50,807 nt of DNA from Planctomycetota bacterium (GTDB taxonomy: Bacteria; Planctomycetota; UBA1135; GCA-002686595): the NCBI GenBank assembly GCA_021730845.1, contig JAKFYL010000008.1, positions 1 through 50,807 on the forward strand. Reading direction: 5' to 3'. Shown here piece by piece: positions 35,734 to 47,000 of this stretch; the stretch's first letter is position 1, and each line of letters begins with the position of its first letter. Under the pieces are notes generated by a model, which was not told the origin of the DNA, ran no database searches, and worked only from the letters and a program-made list of their open reading frames with translations. The position numbers were made by a program, and so were the translations under genes.

Positions 35734-37026
35734 TCAGATCTCGCGCAAATAACCCCAGGAGTGCAGGCGGTCGGAGTCTTCTTGCCAGCGGTCGCCGATG
35801 TCGGTGCGGTAGTACATGTTGGGGATCATGATGTTCTTGATGCGTCCGTAAGCTTGCTGCTGAGCGGCGCGCATGGTCGCGCCTAGGCCCACGACGACCA
35901 GGATCACGCCCGAGGTGCCGGCCACGACCCATTGGCCTTCGACGAGCTTCACGTCTTCGATGTGCACTTCTTCCGGAGTGCGTTTCTTGAACAAGATCGC
36001 GGTGCCGCGCGAGAGCGAATCGAACGTGCCGGGATCGTCGAACGGGTACGGCGGCACGATCACGCGCACGCCGATTTGGAAGCCGCTGCGCACGCGCAGC
36101 TTGGGGTCCTGGCCGTCCGCCAAGTCGAACAGGAACTCCCCGATGGGCGTGAGCATGCCCTCCTGTTGAATCATGATCGTCGGGTAGCCGAAGCGCGCGG
36201 TGAACTCGAGCGGATAGATGCCGTTGGCGTTGACGATGCAGTTGAGGTCGATGTAGCCCGAGTACTTTTCGCGCGCGAGGATCTCCTCCATCTTCTTCAG
36301 GCTCTGGTTGAACAACCGGTTGGGCTCGCTCCAGAACATGGAGGTGCCCATCTCCCCCGTCGAGGGTCCGATGTTGCCCGGAAACAGGCGCTTGTGCTCG
36401 AAGTTGACGTTGACCGGCGTGACGAACTGCTTGCCGTTGAAGAATGCCCCCACCGCGACCTCCACGCCGGTGACGCGCTTTTGCAATTGGAACACCGGAA
36501 TCTGGTCCGCCAGGGTGTTGCGGTAGGCCTCCAGCAAGTCGACCACGTCCTGGCCGTCTTCCTCCTCGCCCACGAACAGGCGCCGCTTGACGTTCTGGGC
36601 CGCGCCCGAGGGCTTGATCACGTAGCGATCGGGGTTCTTCTTCACATAGGCAATGGCCGAGTCGAAGCTGGTGAACTCCTTGTAAGGCAGGATGGCCACG
36701 CCCGCGGCCTTGAGCTGTTCCTGCACGAAGGAGCGGTCGTCCTCCAGCCGGTCCGTGAAGGTGCTGCCCCCCACCACGCGCTTGCCCCTGGCGCGCAGCT
36801 CCTGGGCCAGCGTGCCCTGACCCAAGGTGTCGTCGAACACGATCACCTCGGCCCAGTCGACGTGCGCCTTCCAGTCCAGGGCCTTGTCGACGAAGCCGTC
36901 GGCGATGTCGCGCTCGTCGACGTCGCCAATGGAGTACAGGACCTGGTGGCCCTCCTTCTTGACCTGCCAGGCGATGTCGCCGATCAGGCCGGAGTCAGAG
37001 ACGAACAAGAAGCGCCGAGATTCCAT
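35734..37026 (-). CDS. Divergent PurD-like ATP-grasp ligase
   Basis: A 430-residue ATP-grasp protein that resembles phosphoribosylamine-glycine ligase (PurD). GNIGPSTGEMGT corresponds to the PurD GPNTGGMG loop, NGIYPLEFTARFGYPTIM to LEFNVRFGDPE, and the C-terminal IPNMYYRTDIGDRW to the GMYYRTDIG end. The N-terminal GxGGREHA loop of PurD is absent; the protein starts FLFVSDSGLIGDIAW instead, and the glycine-binding Asn and Asp positions are changed. It may be the GAR synthetase of this lineage or a paralogue with another carboxylate-amine substrate. No other purine gene is near. ATG at 37026, divergent from moxR across ~290 bp. Confidence 0.65.
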   Translation of the reverse strand: MESRRFLFVSDSGLIGDIAWQVKKEGHQVLYSIGDVDERDIADGFVDKALDWKAHVDWAEVIVFDDTLGQGTLAQELRARGKRVVGGSTFTDRLEDDRSFVQEQLKAAGVAILPYKEFTSFDSAIAYVKKNPDRYVIKPSGAAQNVKRRLFVGEEEDGQDVVDLLEAYRNTLADQIPVFQLQKRVTGVEVAVGAFFNGKQFVTPVNVNFEHKRLFPGNIGPSTGEMGTSMFWSEPNRLFNQSLKKMEEILAREKYSGYIDLNCIVNANGIYPLEFTARFGYPTIMIQQEGMLTPIGEFLFDLADGQDPKLRVRSGFQIGVRVIVPPYPFDDPGTFDSLSRGTAILFKKRTPEEVHIEDVKLVEGQWVVAGTSGVILVVVGLGATMRAAQQQAYGRIKNIMIPNMYYRTDIGDRWQEDSDRLHSWGYLREI

Positions 37027-37200
37027 GCGGGCGGTGAAAGTCCTGTAGCAAGGCCTTGGGGTAGGGCCTAGGGATGTTAGGTTGGCGTACTGGCAGGTCC
37101 AGCGGCAGGGGGTCTCTCTCGGGTCTTTTCTTCACCGCTCGTGTCTCGCCAGCGAGCCTGACGGCAGCGCTCGCCTTTCGCCAACCTCGCACCACGGCTT

Positions 37201-37218
37201 CCCCGGGGCATCCCGGGG
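37201..37218. repeat. Perfect GC hairpin between the purD-like and moxR genes
   Basis: CCCCGGG (37201-37207) and CCCGGGG (37212-37218) form a 7-bp inverted repeat with a 4-nt loop, 100 nt before the moxR start and in the divergent intergenic region. It could be a regulator site or transcript hairpin; chance is possible in this GC-rich context. No clear promoter elements were found nearby. Confidence 0.3.
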
Positions 37219-37318
37219 GCACCCCGGAACGCATCTGGGGCGCCAAGGCCGCGTCACCAGGGCCGAATCTCGGCTCAGGGTCCATCAGTCCAACCGCCAT
37301 CCAGACGACCAATATCCC

Positions 37319-38341
<1,023 letters not shown>

Positions 38342-38369
38342 CGGGTCCAGGCCCGCCTGAAGGGGAACG

Positions 38370-39308
38370 GTGGACTCGCAAACGACCAAGTCGAGTGAGA
38401 AACCCAAGGGCTCCAATCCCTTGGATCCGGCCGTGCTCGATCGCTTGGACGGTCTGGCGCTGGTGGCGCGCACGGTCGTCGAAGGACTGCTCTCGGGACA
38501 CCATCGATCGCCGCTGCGCGGCAGTTCGGCCGAGTTCGCCCAGCACCGCCAATACGTGGTTGGGGACGAGCTGCGGCGCCTGGACTGGAAGGTCTTCGCC
38601 AAGACCGATCGTTTGGTGGTCAAGGAATACTTCGAAGAGACCACCTTGGACTGCCATGTGCTGGTGGATGCCAGTGAGTCCATGGGCTTTGGCTCCGTGG
38701 GTTGGAGCAAGCTCGATTACGCGCGCTGGTGCTCGGCCGCGCTCGCGCACCTGGTCGTGGCGCAACGCGACACGGTTGGATTGGTGGTGTTCGACGAAAA
38801 GGAGCGCGCCAAGGTGCCGCCTGGAAACGGCGCCGAGCAACTCGCCGCTGTGCTCAGCCAACTCGAGCTCGCACGCCCCGAGGGTGCGACCGGGGTGGGC
38901 GGAGTCTTGGGCTGGATCGCCGGTCGACTCAAGCGCCGCGGCTTGGTCGTGATCTTCTCGGATTTCTTCGACGAGCTGGACCAGATCGGCACGGGCCTGG
39001 AGCAATTGCGCCACGCGGGCCATGAACCGATCCTGATTCAAGTCGTCGATCCGCTCGAGAAGAGCCTCGACATCGATCACTTGGTGCGTTTCGACGGCCT
39101 GGAAGGCACGGGCCAAAAGCGACTGGATCCGCGCGCGATTCGCGCTGCCTACCAAGAAGAATTCGCGCGTCACGCGCGCGAGCTCGAAGCGCGCGCGCGC
39201 GGACTGGGCCTGGACTTCGTGCAGGTCGACACCTCGCGCCCGGTCGACGTGGTACTCACGACCTACCTCACCGGGCGCAACGCCAAGGCGCGATTGGGAG
39301 GCCGCTGA
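38370..39308 (+). CDS. DUF58 (VWA-related) protein
   Basis: A 312-residue protein of the DUF58 family that almost always accompanies MoxR. FAQHRQYVVGDELRRLDWKVFAKTDRLVVKEY is split by the family block GDELRRLDW, and HVLVDASESMGFG holds the DxSxS metal-ion (MIDAS) motif. GLVVIFSDFFDE provides the later conserved Asp. No membrane helix is apparent, so it is likely a cytoplasmic or peripheral partner of MoxR. GTG at 38370 has AAGGGG a few nt upstream. Its TGA overlaps the next ATG by one base. Confidence 0.92.
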   Translation: MDSQTTKSSEKPKGSNPLDPAVLDRLDGLALVARTVVEGLLSGHHRSPLRGSSAEFAQHRQYVVGDELRRLDWKVFAKTDRLVVKEYFEETTLDCHVLVDASESMGFGSVGWSKLDYARWCSAALAHLVVAQRDTVGLVVFDEKERAKVPPGNGAEQLAAVLSQLELARPEGATGVGGVLGWIAGRLKRRGLVVIFSDFFDELDQIGTGLEQLRHAGHEPILIQVVDPLEKSLDIDHLVRFDGLEGTGQKRLDPRAIRAAYQEEFARHARELEARARGLGLDFVQVDTSRPVDVVLTTYLTGRNAKARLGGR

Positions 39309-41611
39309 TGCTTGCCACCTGGCAACCCCCGCTGGCCTTCATCGATGGCTTCCTGCACCCGGGGCTGGCCGTAGGTGCTGCGCTCGCGCTGGTTCCGCTG
39401 GCCATTCACTTGCTCAACCGCCAGCGCCACAAGCCCATGTCTTGGGCGGCCATGCGCTTTGTCGAGGCCGCTTGGAAGAAGACGCGGCGCCGCGCCCGCT
39501 TGGAGGAGTGGCTGCTGCTTTGCTTGCGCATGGCCGCCATCGCGCTGCTGGCCTTTGCCTTGGCACGCCCGTTCTTGGGTGCGCGCTCGCCGCTGTCCAT
39601 GTTGACCGAGCGTCGCCGCGACGTGATCGCGATCCTGGATGTGTCAGCCTCCACGGGGTATCGCGTGCAGACGCGTTCGGTCTTCGAAGCCATCACGGAA
39701 CGCACACGCGAACTGCTTGCCGGCCTGGATGCCAGCCGCGGCGACCGCGCGCGCGTGCTTACGGCCGGGGCCGTGCCGCAGTTGATCGCATGGCGCTCGC
39801 CCGCGGAAGCCTTGGCGGCCGTGGCGGCCCTGGAATCTCCGACCGACGAACGCGGCGACTTGGTGGCGGCTCTGGGTGAGGCCGCGCGGTTGATCGAGGC
39901 CGACGGCGACCAAGCAAACATCGGAGAGCAAGAGCTGTGGCTCTTGTGCGACCTGCAACGCAACGCCTTCCTGGACGATTTCGGCCGCGAGGATGCGCCG
40001 GCCGGGACCGACCTGGCTGCCCAGGTGGCGCGCTTGATCGCACTGGGCACCAAGATCCAGGTGCTGGATATGGGTCGAAAGGAGGATGGCCGCACGAATT
40101 TGGGAGTGACCGCGATCCGCGTGCAGGGCACCAATCTGGCCGCGGGCGCGTCGCAGCCCATCGAAGTCGAAGTGCGCAACGGAGCCACCAGCGGGCGCGC
40201 CCTGGCGCGCGTGGCTTTGGACGTGAACGGCGAGCGCCGACCGGCCCAGACTCTGGAAGTCCCCGCCGGCAGCTCGGCGCGCGCCCAGTTCGAAGTCGTG
40301 TTCCCAGCGAGCGGCGAGCACCTCGTTGAGGCGCGCCTGGAACCCGACCCGCTGGCTTTCGACGACATGCGCGCGGCCGTGGTGAGCGTGCCCGCACCGG
40401 TGCGCGTGTTGATCGTGAACGGCGAAGCGTCGGCGGACGTGGAGCGCGACGAAGTGGCGTTCTTGGTCGCGGCCCTGACACCACCGCGCGGCGACGAAAT
40501 CGGCGGCCAAGGAGCTCCCTTCGACGTGCGCACGGTCGAACCCTTCCAACTCTGGGATGGTTCGCTCGATCTCGCGAATTTCGACGTGCTGTTCTTGGCC
40601 AACGTCGGAGCGCTGTCCGCGGAAGTTACATCTCAGATCGAAACCCAGGTGGCGCACGGCGCAGCCCTGGTGCTCTCGATGGGCAAAGTCACGGAAGCTG
40701 CGCGCCAGGTCTTGAACGCGCGTTTGGTGCAGGGCGATGGTTCCGGGCTCTTGCCCGCTGCCTTGGGAGCGCGCGTATCGGTCGCGGATCGGCGCGCGAA
40801 TTGGTGGCGCGCGCGCTCGTTCGATCACGCCCATCCGGTGCTGGAGTTTTTCGCGGACGAGCGCTGGAAAGCCCTGCTGACCGAAGTGCCGGTTTACGAT
40901 TTTCTGTCCATGCGCGTGGACGACCAGCCGGCGCCTGGCCAAGGCTCCGGCGCGCGAGCGTTGATCCGTTTGGACGACGAAGCACACAGCCCGCTTTTGG
41001 TCGAGCGCACGTTCGATCGCGGCAAGGTGCTCGTATGGTTGACCTCGATCGACGCCGAGTGGGCGCGGGTGGTCGAGTCGCCGAGCACGTTCGTACCCCT
41101 GGTGCACGAACTCGTGCGCTACGCCGGCACGCCTAGCCCGCCGCAGCGCAACGTGGCGGTGGGTTCTCGTCCCATGCTGCGCTTGCCACCGGGTGCCTTC
41201 CCGGGCGCGGCTAGCGCCGTTCTTCCCGACGGCACCAAGCGTCCGCTAGCCGGCGAGGCCACGGGCGACGGAGCGCAGGATGGTTCGCGCGGCTGGATTC
41301 TGCCGCCTCTGGAATGGACCGATCGCGCCGGCGTGGTGCGCGTCGAAACCGCCGGCGCGGGAACTTGGACGGTTGCGGTTCAGGCCGAGGCCGGCGAGGG
41401 CGATCTCGAGCGGATCAGCGCGGCGGAATTGCGCCAGATCCACCCCGCGCTCGCGCCGGCCGGTGAAGTCACTAGCCAAGCTGGCGTGCAGGATCCCGCC
41501 GGCGGCCGCGGCGAACTGTGGCGGATCTTGGCGGGACTGTGCCTAGCGGTGCTGGCCGCGGAAACCCTGTGGGCTGCTTGGATCGGCGCGCGCCGCGGCA
41601 GGAGTGTGTGA
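39308..41611 (+). CDS. BatA-like membrane protein with VWA and GATase1-like domain
   Basis: A 767-residue protein. Two N-terminal membrane segments (AVGAALALVPLAIHLLN and LLLCLRMAAIALLAFALARPFLG) form the BatA N-terminal module, with MSWAAMRFVEAA between them. A VWA domain follows with an intact DxSxS (LDVSASTG). The middle (~350-470) has a Rossmann-like RVLIVNGEA...VLFLANVGAL segment similar to the glutamine-amidotransferase-like domain seen in planctomycetal VWA proteins, without an obvious Cys nucleophile. A C-terminal membrane helix (ILAGLCLAVLAAETLWAAWIG) anchors it again. It should be a membrane partner of the MoxR ATPase. The start overlaps the upstream stop by one nt, and its own stop overlaps the next start by one nt. 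Confidence 0.88.
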   Translation: MLATWQPPLAFIDGFLHPGLAVGAALALVPLAIHLLNRQRHKPMSWAAMRFVEAAWKKTRRRARLEEWLLLCLRMAAIALLAFALARPFLGARSPLSMLTERRRDVIAILDVSASTGYRVQTRSVFEAITERTRELLAGLDASRGDRARVLTAGAVPQLIAWRSPAEALAAVAALESPTDERGDLVAALGEAARLIEADGDQANIGEQELWLLCDLQRNAFLDDFGREDAPAGTDLAAQVARLIALGTKIQVLDMGRKEDGRTNLGVTAIRVQGTNLAAGASQPIEVEVRNGATSGRALARVALDVNGERRPAQTLEVPAGSSARAQFEVVFPASGEHLVEARLEPDPLAFDDMRAAVVSVPAPVRVLIVNGEASADVERDEVAFLVAALTPPRGDEIGGQGAPFDVRTVEPFQLWDGSLDLANFDVLFLANVGALSAEVTSQIETQVAHGAALVLSMGKVTEAARQVLNARLVQGDGSGLLPAALGARVSVADRRANWWRARSFDHAHPVLEFFADERWKALLTEVPVYDFLSMRVDDQPAPGQGSGARALIRLDDEAHSPLLVERTFDRGKVLVWLTSIDAEWARVVESPSTFVPLVHELVRYAGTPSPPQRNVAVGSRPMLRLPPGAFPGAASAVLPDGTKRPLAGEATGDGAQDGSRGWILPPLEWTDRAGVVRVETAGAGTWTVAVQAEAGEGDLERISAAELRQIHPALAPAGEVTSQAGVQDPAGGRGELWRILAGLCLAVLAAETLWAAWIGARRGRSV

Positions 41612-44007
41612 TGCAGGCTCCTGATACCTCGCTCGGACGCTCTTTCGACTTGGCGCAGGCGCCGCCCGCGTGGGTGTTCGTGCTCATCATCGCCCCGGTC
41701 TTGATCGGGCTGTGCTACCTGGGCTATCGCAAGGAATCTCTCAGCACGCCCACGCGCTGGTTGCTAGCAGGGCTGCGCTGCGCGGCGCTGCTCGTGTTGT
41801 GCCTGGTTTGCTTGCGCCCGGTCCTTGTCGAGCGCCAAGACCATGTGCAAGCGCCCGAGGTCCTGGTCTTGATCGACGATTCCGCCAGCATGCGCCGCAA
41901 AGACGCCTACGCGGACGACCCGGCACGCTCCGCGCCGCTGGCGGAATTGGCGCGCCTTGCCGGCGCTCCGCGCTTGGAGGATGCGCAGCGCATCGACTTG
42001 GTGCGAGCGGCGCTCCAGAACAGTTGGTTGCCGCTGCTGGAAGAGCGCGGCTACCTAGCCAACGTGCTGGCCTTCGCCGGCGACCTGAGCCCGGTCGGCA
42101 GCGAGTGGAAGCTTTCAGCCAGCGGCGCGACCACCCAAATCGGAACGGCGCTGGAACGCGCGCTGCAGCGCAGCTTGGGCAAGCACGTGACCGACATCGT
42201 GCTCATCTCCGACGGCCGGCAAACGTCCGGTCCCTTGGCGAGTGCCGCGGCCCGCGCCGCCACCAGCGCCGGGATTCCCGTGCACACGGTGGTCGTCGGC
42301 GACACGCGCGAGGAAAAGAACGCCTGGCTCGAATTGGTGGAAGCTCCCGAGAGTGCCCTCGAAGGCGACGAAATCGCGCTCACCATCCGCGCCATGGGCC
42401 GGGGGCTCAAGCCGCAGGAGACCGCCAGCATCGTGCTCGAGGAACTGCAGGGATCCGAAGACCTTGGTCCGGACTCGGGTGAACCCAGCGCCCAGACACT
42501 CGATGTGCAGGAGCGTACGCTGGTGGATGGCGGCGAGCGCATCACCATGGTCGCCCGCGCCGGCGCCGGCGACGCGCGCACGCGCGAGCGCCGTTTCCGC
42601 ATCAAAATCCCGCCGCTCGGCGGCGAGACGCTGCAAGACGACAACCAAATCGAAGTCGCCGTGCGCGTGGTGCCCGAGAAAGTGCGCGTGCTGTATGTCG
42701 AAGGCTATCCGCGCTGGGAGTATCGCTTCCTCAAGGAGGTGCTCAAGCGCGCAGACGAAAACATCCGCGTGCAGTGCTTCTTGCTGTCCGCCACCAGCGA
42801 CTTTCCACAGGAATCCACGCGCGAGGTTCCGGCACTGGCCCGTGTGCCGACTTCGCGCGAAGAATTGCTTCGGGATTACGACGTGATCATCCTGGGCGAC
42901 GTCAGTCCCTGGCAGATCTCGCCCGATCCGGCCCAGGCCCAAGAGTTTCTGGAATCCTTGGTGCAGTTCGTGGAGAGCGGCGGCGGTCTGGCCCTCTTGG
43001 CCGGCGAGTACGACAACCCACGCGCGTATCTTTCGACGCCGCTTGAGCCCGTGTTTCCCGTGGTCTTGGATGCCGGCGAGCTGGCCACAGGCGCCGTCGA
43101 TACCACGCGCGAGTACCGCCCGCTATTGGACGATCCGTCCAATCCGCACGAGATCGTGCGACTGCTGAGCGATCCGGCCGAGAACCGCCGGCTGTGGGAA
43201 GTAGACGGCGGGCTGTTTCCCATGTATTGGTTCCAAGGAATCGCGCGCGCCAAGCCCGCCAGCCAGGTGCTGCTCCGCCATCCCAGCGAAACCAGCAAAA
43301 GCGGCCCCTATCCCCTCTTGGTCGCCGGCTACTACCCCGCGGGGCGCACCCTGTTCCTGGCGTTCGACGAGACCTGGCGCTGGCGCTTCCACTACGGCGA
43401 TTTGTTCCACGAACGCTTTTGGCGCAACGCCGTTCGGTGGTTGGCCCTGGGTCGCATCAAGAGCGGCGACCGGCGCTTCAAGCTCGAAGTTGGGCGCTCG
43501 GAGATTTCGATCGGCGAAAGCCAGGTCGTCGAAGTGCGCCTGCTCGATGTGGACTTTCGGCCCAGCACGGAGTCCAGCGCTCAGGTGCAGGTGAGCGGCG
43601 CGGACAACAAGCAGCGCAGCATCGATTTGGCCCAGTCCCCAGGGCGACCGGGGGTCTACCGCGGCACCTTCACTCCCAGCTCCACAGGCTCGGTGCGCTT
43701 GTGGATCGAGAATGCAGCCGAGCGCGTCGCCACGGCGGAATTCGCCGTAGTCCTGCCCTCGCTCGAGCAGGCCGAGCCGGCGCCCGACCGGGCCTTGATG
43801 GCCGAGGTGGCCCTGCTGGGTTCCGGTCGCGCCGTCGAACTGGCCCGCCTGGCGGACCTAAACCAAGAGTTCCCTGCCGGCCAGGAACGCCGGGAACCGA
43901 TTTTCTCCCGCTTGGACGACATATGGGACACTTGGTACACGCTCTTGTTGGCGTTGCTGCTCTTGTCTGCCGAGTGGATCGTGCGCAAGCGGCTGGAATT
44001 GGTCTAA
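41611..44007 (+). CDS. Membrane VWA protein with glutamine-amidotransferase-like domain
   Basis: A 798-residue protein with two N-terminal helices (AWVFVLIIAPVLIGLCYLGY and LRCAALLVLCLVCLRPVLV), then a VWA domain with an intact MIDAS (LIDDSASM) and LISDGRQTSG. A GATase1-like region (VRVLYVEGYPRWEYRF...VIILGDVSPWQ...GGGLALLAGEYDNP) follows, and a terminal helix (TWYTLLLALLLLSAEWIV) ends it. AGGAG lies six nt before the ATG at 41611. Architecture matches the preceding BatA-like protein, suggesting a pair that assembles in the membrane. The amidotransferase-like domain seems to lack its catalytic Cys-His and may serve binding. Function unknown. Confidence 0.88.
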   Translation: MQAPDTSLGRSFDLAQAPPAWVFVLIIAPVLIGLCYLGYRKESLSTPTRWLLAGLRCAALLVLCLVCLRPVLVERQDHVQAPEVLVLIDDSASMRRKDAYADDPARSAPLAELARLAGAPRLEDAQRIDLVRAALQNSWLPLLEERGYLANVLAFAGDLSPVGSEWKLSASGATTQIGTALERALQRSLGKHVTDIVLISDGRQTSGPLASAAARAATSAGIPVHTVVVGDTREEKNAWLELVEAPESALEGDEIALTIRAMGRGLKPQETASIVLEELQGSEDLGPDSGEPSAQTLDVQERTLVDGGERITMVARAGAGDARTRERRFRIKIPPLGGETLQDDNQIEVAVRVVPEKVRVLYVEGYPRWEYRFLKEVLKRADENIRVQCFLLSATSDFPQESTREVPALARVPTSREELLRDYDVIILGDVSPWQISPDPAQAQEFLESLVQFVESGGGLALLAGEYDNPRAYLSTPLEPVFPVVLDAGELATGAVDTTREYRPLLDDPSNPHEIVRLLSDPAENRRLWEVDGGLFPMYWFQGIARAKPASQVLLRHPSETSKSGPYPLLVAGYYPAGRTLFLAFDETWRWRFHYGDLFHERFWRNAVRWLALGRIKSGDRRFKLEVGRSEISIGESQVVEVRLLDVDFRPSTESSAQVQVSGADNKQRSIDLAQSPGRPGVYRGTFTPSSTGSVRLWIENAAERVATAEFAVVLPSLEQAEPAPDRALMAEVALLGSGRAVELARLADLNQEFPAGQERREPIFSRLDDIWDTWYTLLLALLLLSAEWIVRKRLELV

Positions 44008-44014
44008 AGGCTGT

Positions 44015-47000
44015 ATGGACTCCAGCGCCAAGCGTGCGAGCCGAAAACCCGTGAATGTAGCGGCGTCTTGCTTGCTGACCTTGGCCTTGTCCGGGACCGG
44101 CGGCTTGGCCCGCGCCCAGGCGGGCTCCCTGCCGCAGGGGTTCTCGATTCCCAAGACACGCGACGCGTCCGAGTTGTACCAGCGCGCGCGCACGCACCTG
44201 GCAGCCGAGCGCTTCGACGAAGCCATCGTGCTGCTGCAAGACTTGCTCACCCGCTACGGCGCGCAGGTACTCGACCCACTCGAATTCGAAGCTCAAGGCG
44301 CAGCAGCGGCGCCGGACGAGGAAACGGCGGACAGCGGCAATGCGGCCGGTGCCCGTCAACGTTTGCGTCCGCTCGGGCGCAGGGCGATGGCCGCGTCGCC
44401 CCAATTCCAGCGCTCGACCAAGATCGGCGTGGCCGCGGCCATCGCGCATGAGTTCGAACGCTTGCCGGCCAAGGCGCAGATCCTGTATCGCGAGCGCTTT
44501 GGGCGCGCGGCCCAGGAGGCGTTCGAACAAGCACTTGCCAATCTCGATCGTCGGCTCCTGGTCGAGGTCGCCGTGAACTACCCGTTGACCCAAGCCGCGC
44601 TCTCCGCGCGCATCGCGCTATGCGACCTGGAGTGGGAAAGCGGGCAGCTGCAGGCAGCTCGATCGGCACTGGGTGATTTCACGCCCGAGCAACTGGCAGC
44701 CGCAGGTGCCAGTGAATCCCACGTGCAGGCCTTCGAGCAACGGCGGCAGGCGCTGAAGCCGTTGCTGGAGCCGCAGCTTTCCCCATCGCTCGCCGCAAGC
44801 GAGTCGGGCGTAGTCCCGAACGCTGGGCTAGGCGGCGACGCAAAGGCGCTCGCCCAGGGCGAGCATACCTGGAGCCTGCGCATCGACGACGGCGGCGACT
44901 CCAGCCCGTTCAACGTCGCGCGCGGGGGCGATACGCACAACTTGCTGCCGGTCGTGCACAAGGACACGGTGTACGTATGCAATTCGATGAACGTTCGCGC
45001 CATCGATTTGGGCACGGGCCGAGAATTGTGGAAATCCGCCGAGGCCCCCGGCTGGGACCTCGTCGATCGCGGCCAGGTAACGGCGCCCAATCAGCGCACG
45101 GGCATCCAACGTCCTTTGAGACGCCTGGAGTTCTTCGAAGCCATCGACCGCCGCAATGCCTTGATCGCGCCGGCCACCGACGGGCGCGTGGTGGTGGCTC
45201 CCTTGCAGGTGCCGCTCACCCAAGTCGGCAGCCAGAACTTCCAAAGCCTGCGCATCACGTACGTCATTCCGGATCGGCGCTTGTTCGCTTTCGACGCGCG
45301 CACGGGCGCGCCGCTGTGGAATCACCTGCCGCCGCTGCTAGCCGACTCCGAGAACTTGCCCTTGGAACGCGTGGCGCGCGTCGCCGCACCGCCGGTGCTG
45401 GCGGGCTCGCGGTTGCTCGTACCGCTGTATCGCATTCAGGGGCGTGTGGACTATCACGTCGCGTGTTTTGACCTAGCCAGCGGAGAACGCCTGTGGTCGA
45501 CGCCAGTGGTGTCGGGGCAACTGCCGCTGAACATGTTCAATCAGCACTCGCGCGAGTTCTGCTCGGCGCCGTTGGTCGTGGAAGGCCAGCGCGTGCTCGC
45601 GCAAACCCAGCTCGGGGTGCTCGCAGCGCTGGACCTCTTCAGCGGAGACATCCTGTGGGAATTGCCCATCGATCCCATCCCGATTCCGCGCATGGGTCAC
45701 GACTGGGTGGCGCCCGAAAGGGAGCAACACTGGCGCAACGCGACTCCGATCGTGCAAGGCTCGGTGGCTGTATTTGCGCCGCTTGACTGCTACGACATGA
45801 TCGGGGTGGAGCTGGAAACCGGCAAACCGCTGTGGATCGCTCCGCGCGCCATGTTCTTGCCCGAGGGCAAGCGATTCCTGGAAACTCCGCTGCGCTTGTT
45901 TGGTGCCAGCGCGGAGCGCTTGTACGTCGCCGGTCCTGCGATAGCCGCGGCGCGCGCTGCGAACGGACTGCGAGAAGTGCCGCGCGCGGACCCGCTGCGC
46001 GGAATGAGCGAAGAACTGGCCCCGGAGGGCTTCTTCGACCCCAGCTACTTGGCTTGGCCGAGCTTGCTCGCCCGCCACGTGGTGGTTCCCGGCCCCGAAG
46101 CGCTGCTCGTGCTCGATGCGCAGGACCTCAAACGCTCCGTAGCCGGCCTGGGCGGAACTTGGCCCTCCGGATCGGGTGCGGGCAACATGCTCGTGGCGCC
46201 GGACTGGAGTTTGGTGCTGTCCAACAAGTACCTCTGGGCAAACGTCGACTGGCAGGCGCGCATGGAGCGGCTCCAGGCGCAGGTTCGCGAGCACCCTTTG
46301 GACCCGTCGCGGCGCTTGGCTCTGGCTGGGATGTACTTGCAGCGCGCCGACCTGAAACTGCGGCTTGGCATCCTGCGCGAAGCCGTCGACTTGGCGCAGC
46401 AAGCCCAGCAAACGCTGGTGTCGCCCGCGGGCTGGGAACGTGAGCCGGCGCCAGATGCGCTTGTGGCCGGCGAAGTGCGCGCCCTGAGCTATCGCGCCGC
46501 CATGCTGCTCGCGCGCGCCCACTGCGAACTTGCGGACACGGCGCTCGGACTGGAGCACGCCGAGCGTGCCCTGCACCTGGCGCACGATGCACTCGAAAAG
46601 GCCAGCGCCGTGGTGCTCGCGTTGGAAATCGGACGGCTGCGCGGCGGCTGCAGGGAGCTCACTGCGCTGATCGCCTTGCTGCGCGAACTCCCCACCGACC
46701 TCTCGCTGGCAGCCATTGCGCGGCAGTCCACCGGCGAGGGAACCAGGCCTTTGGACAGCTCGCTGGAACTCACGACGCTGGCCGAGTGGACGCGCGACTT
46801 GGCTTTCGATTGCGCCAAGTCGAACCAAGATGTGGCGCTGGAGTTCGAGTTGCTCGATCAGGCCTTGGAATCCAGCCCGGACCAGGCGCTAGGGGCCGCG
46901 CTGGGCGTGTACTTGGGTGCAAGCTCGTCGCCGGACCCCGCCGACCTGCCAGCGCGCCCCGGGCGGCGTTTGGCGGCCGATCACTTGGCGGAGCTATTGG

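Noticed and set aside
35703-35831. 42-codon plus-strand frame with a good AGGAG upstream
   Set aside because: Runs antisense into the 3' end of the PurD-like gene and the translation looks like a shadow; the AGGAG is probably coincidental.
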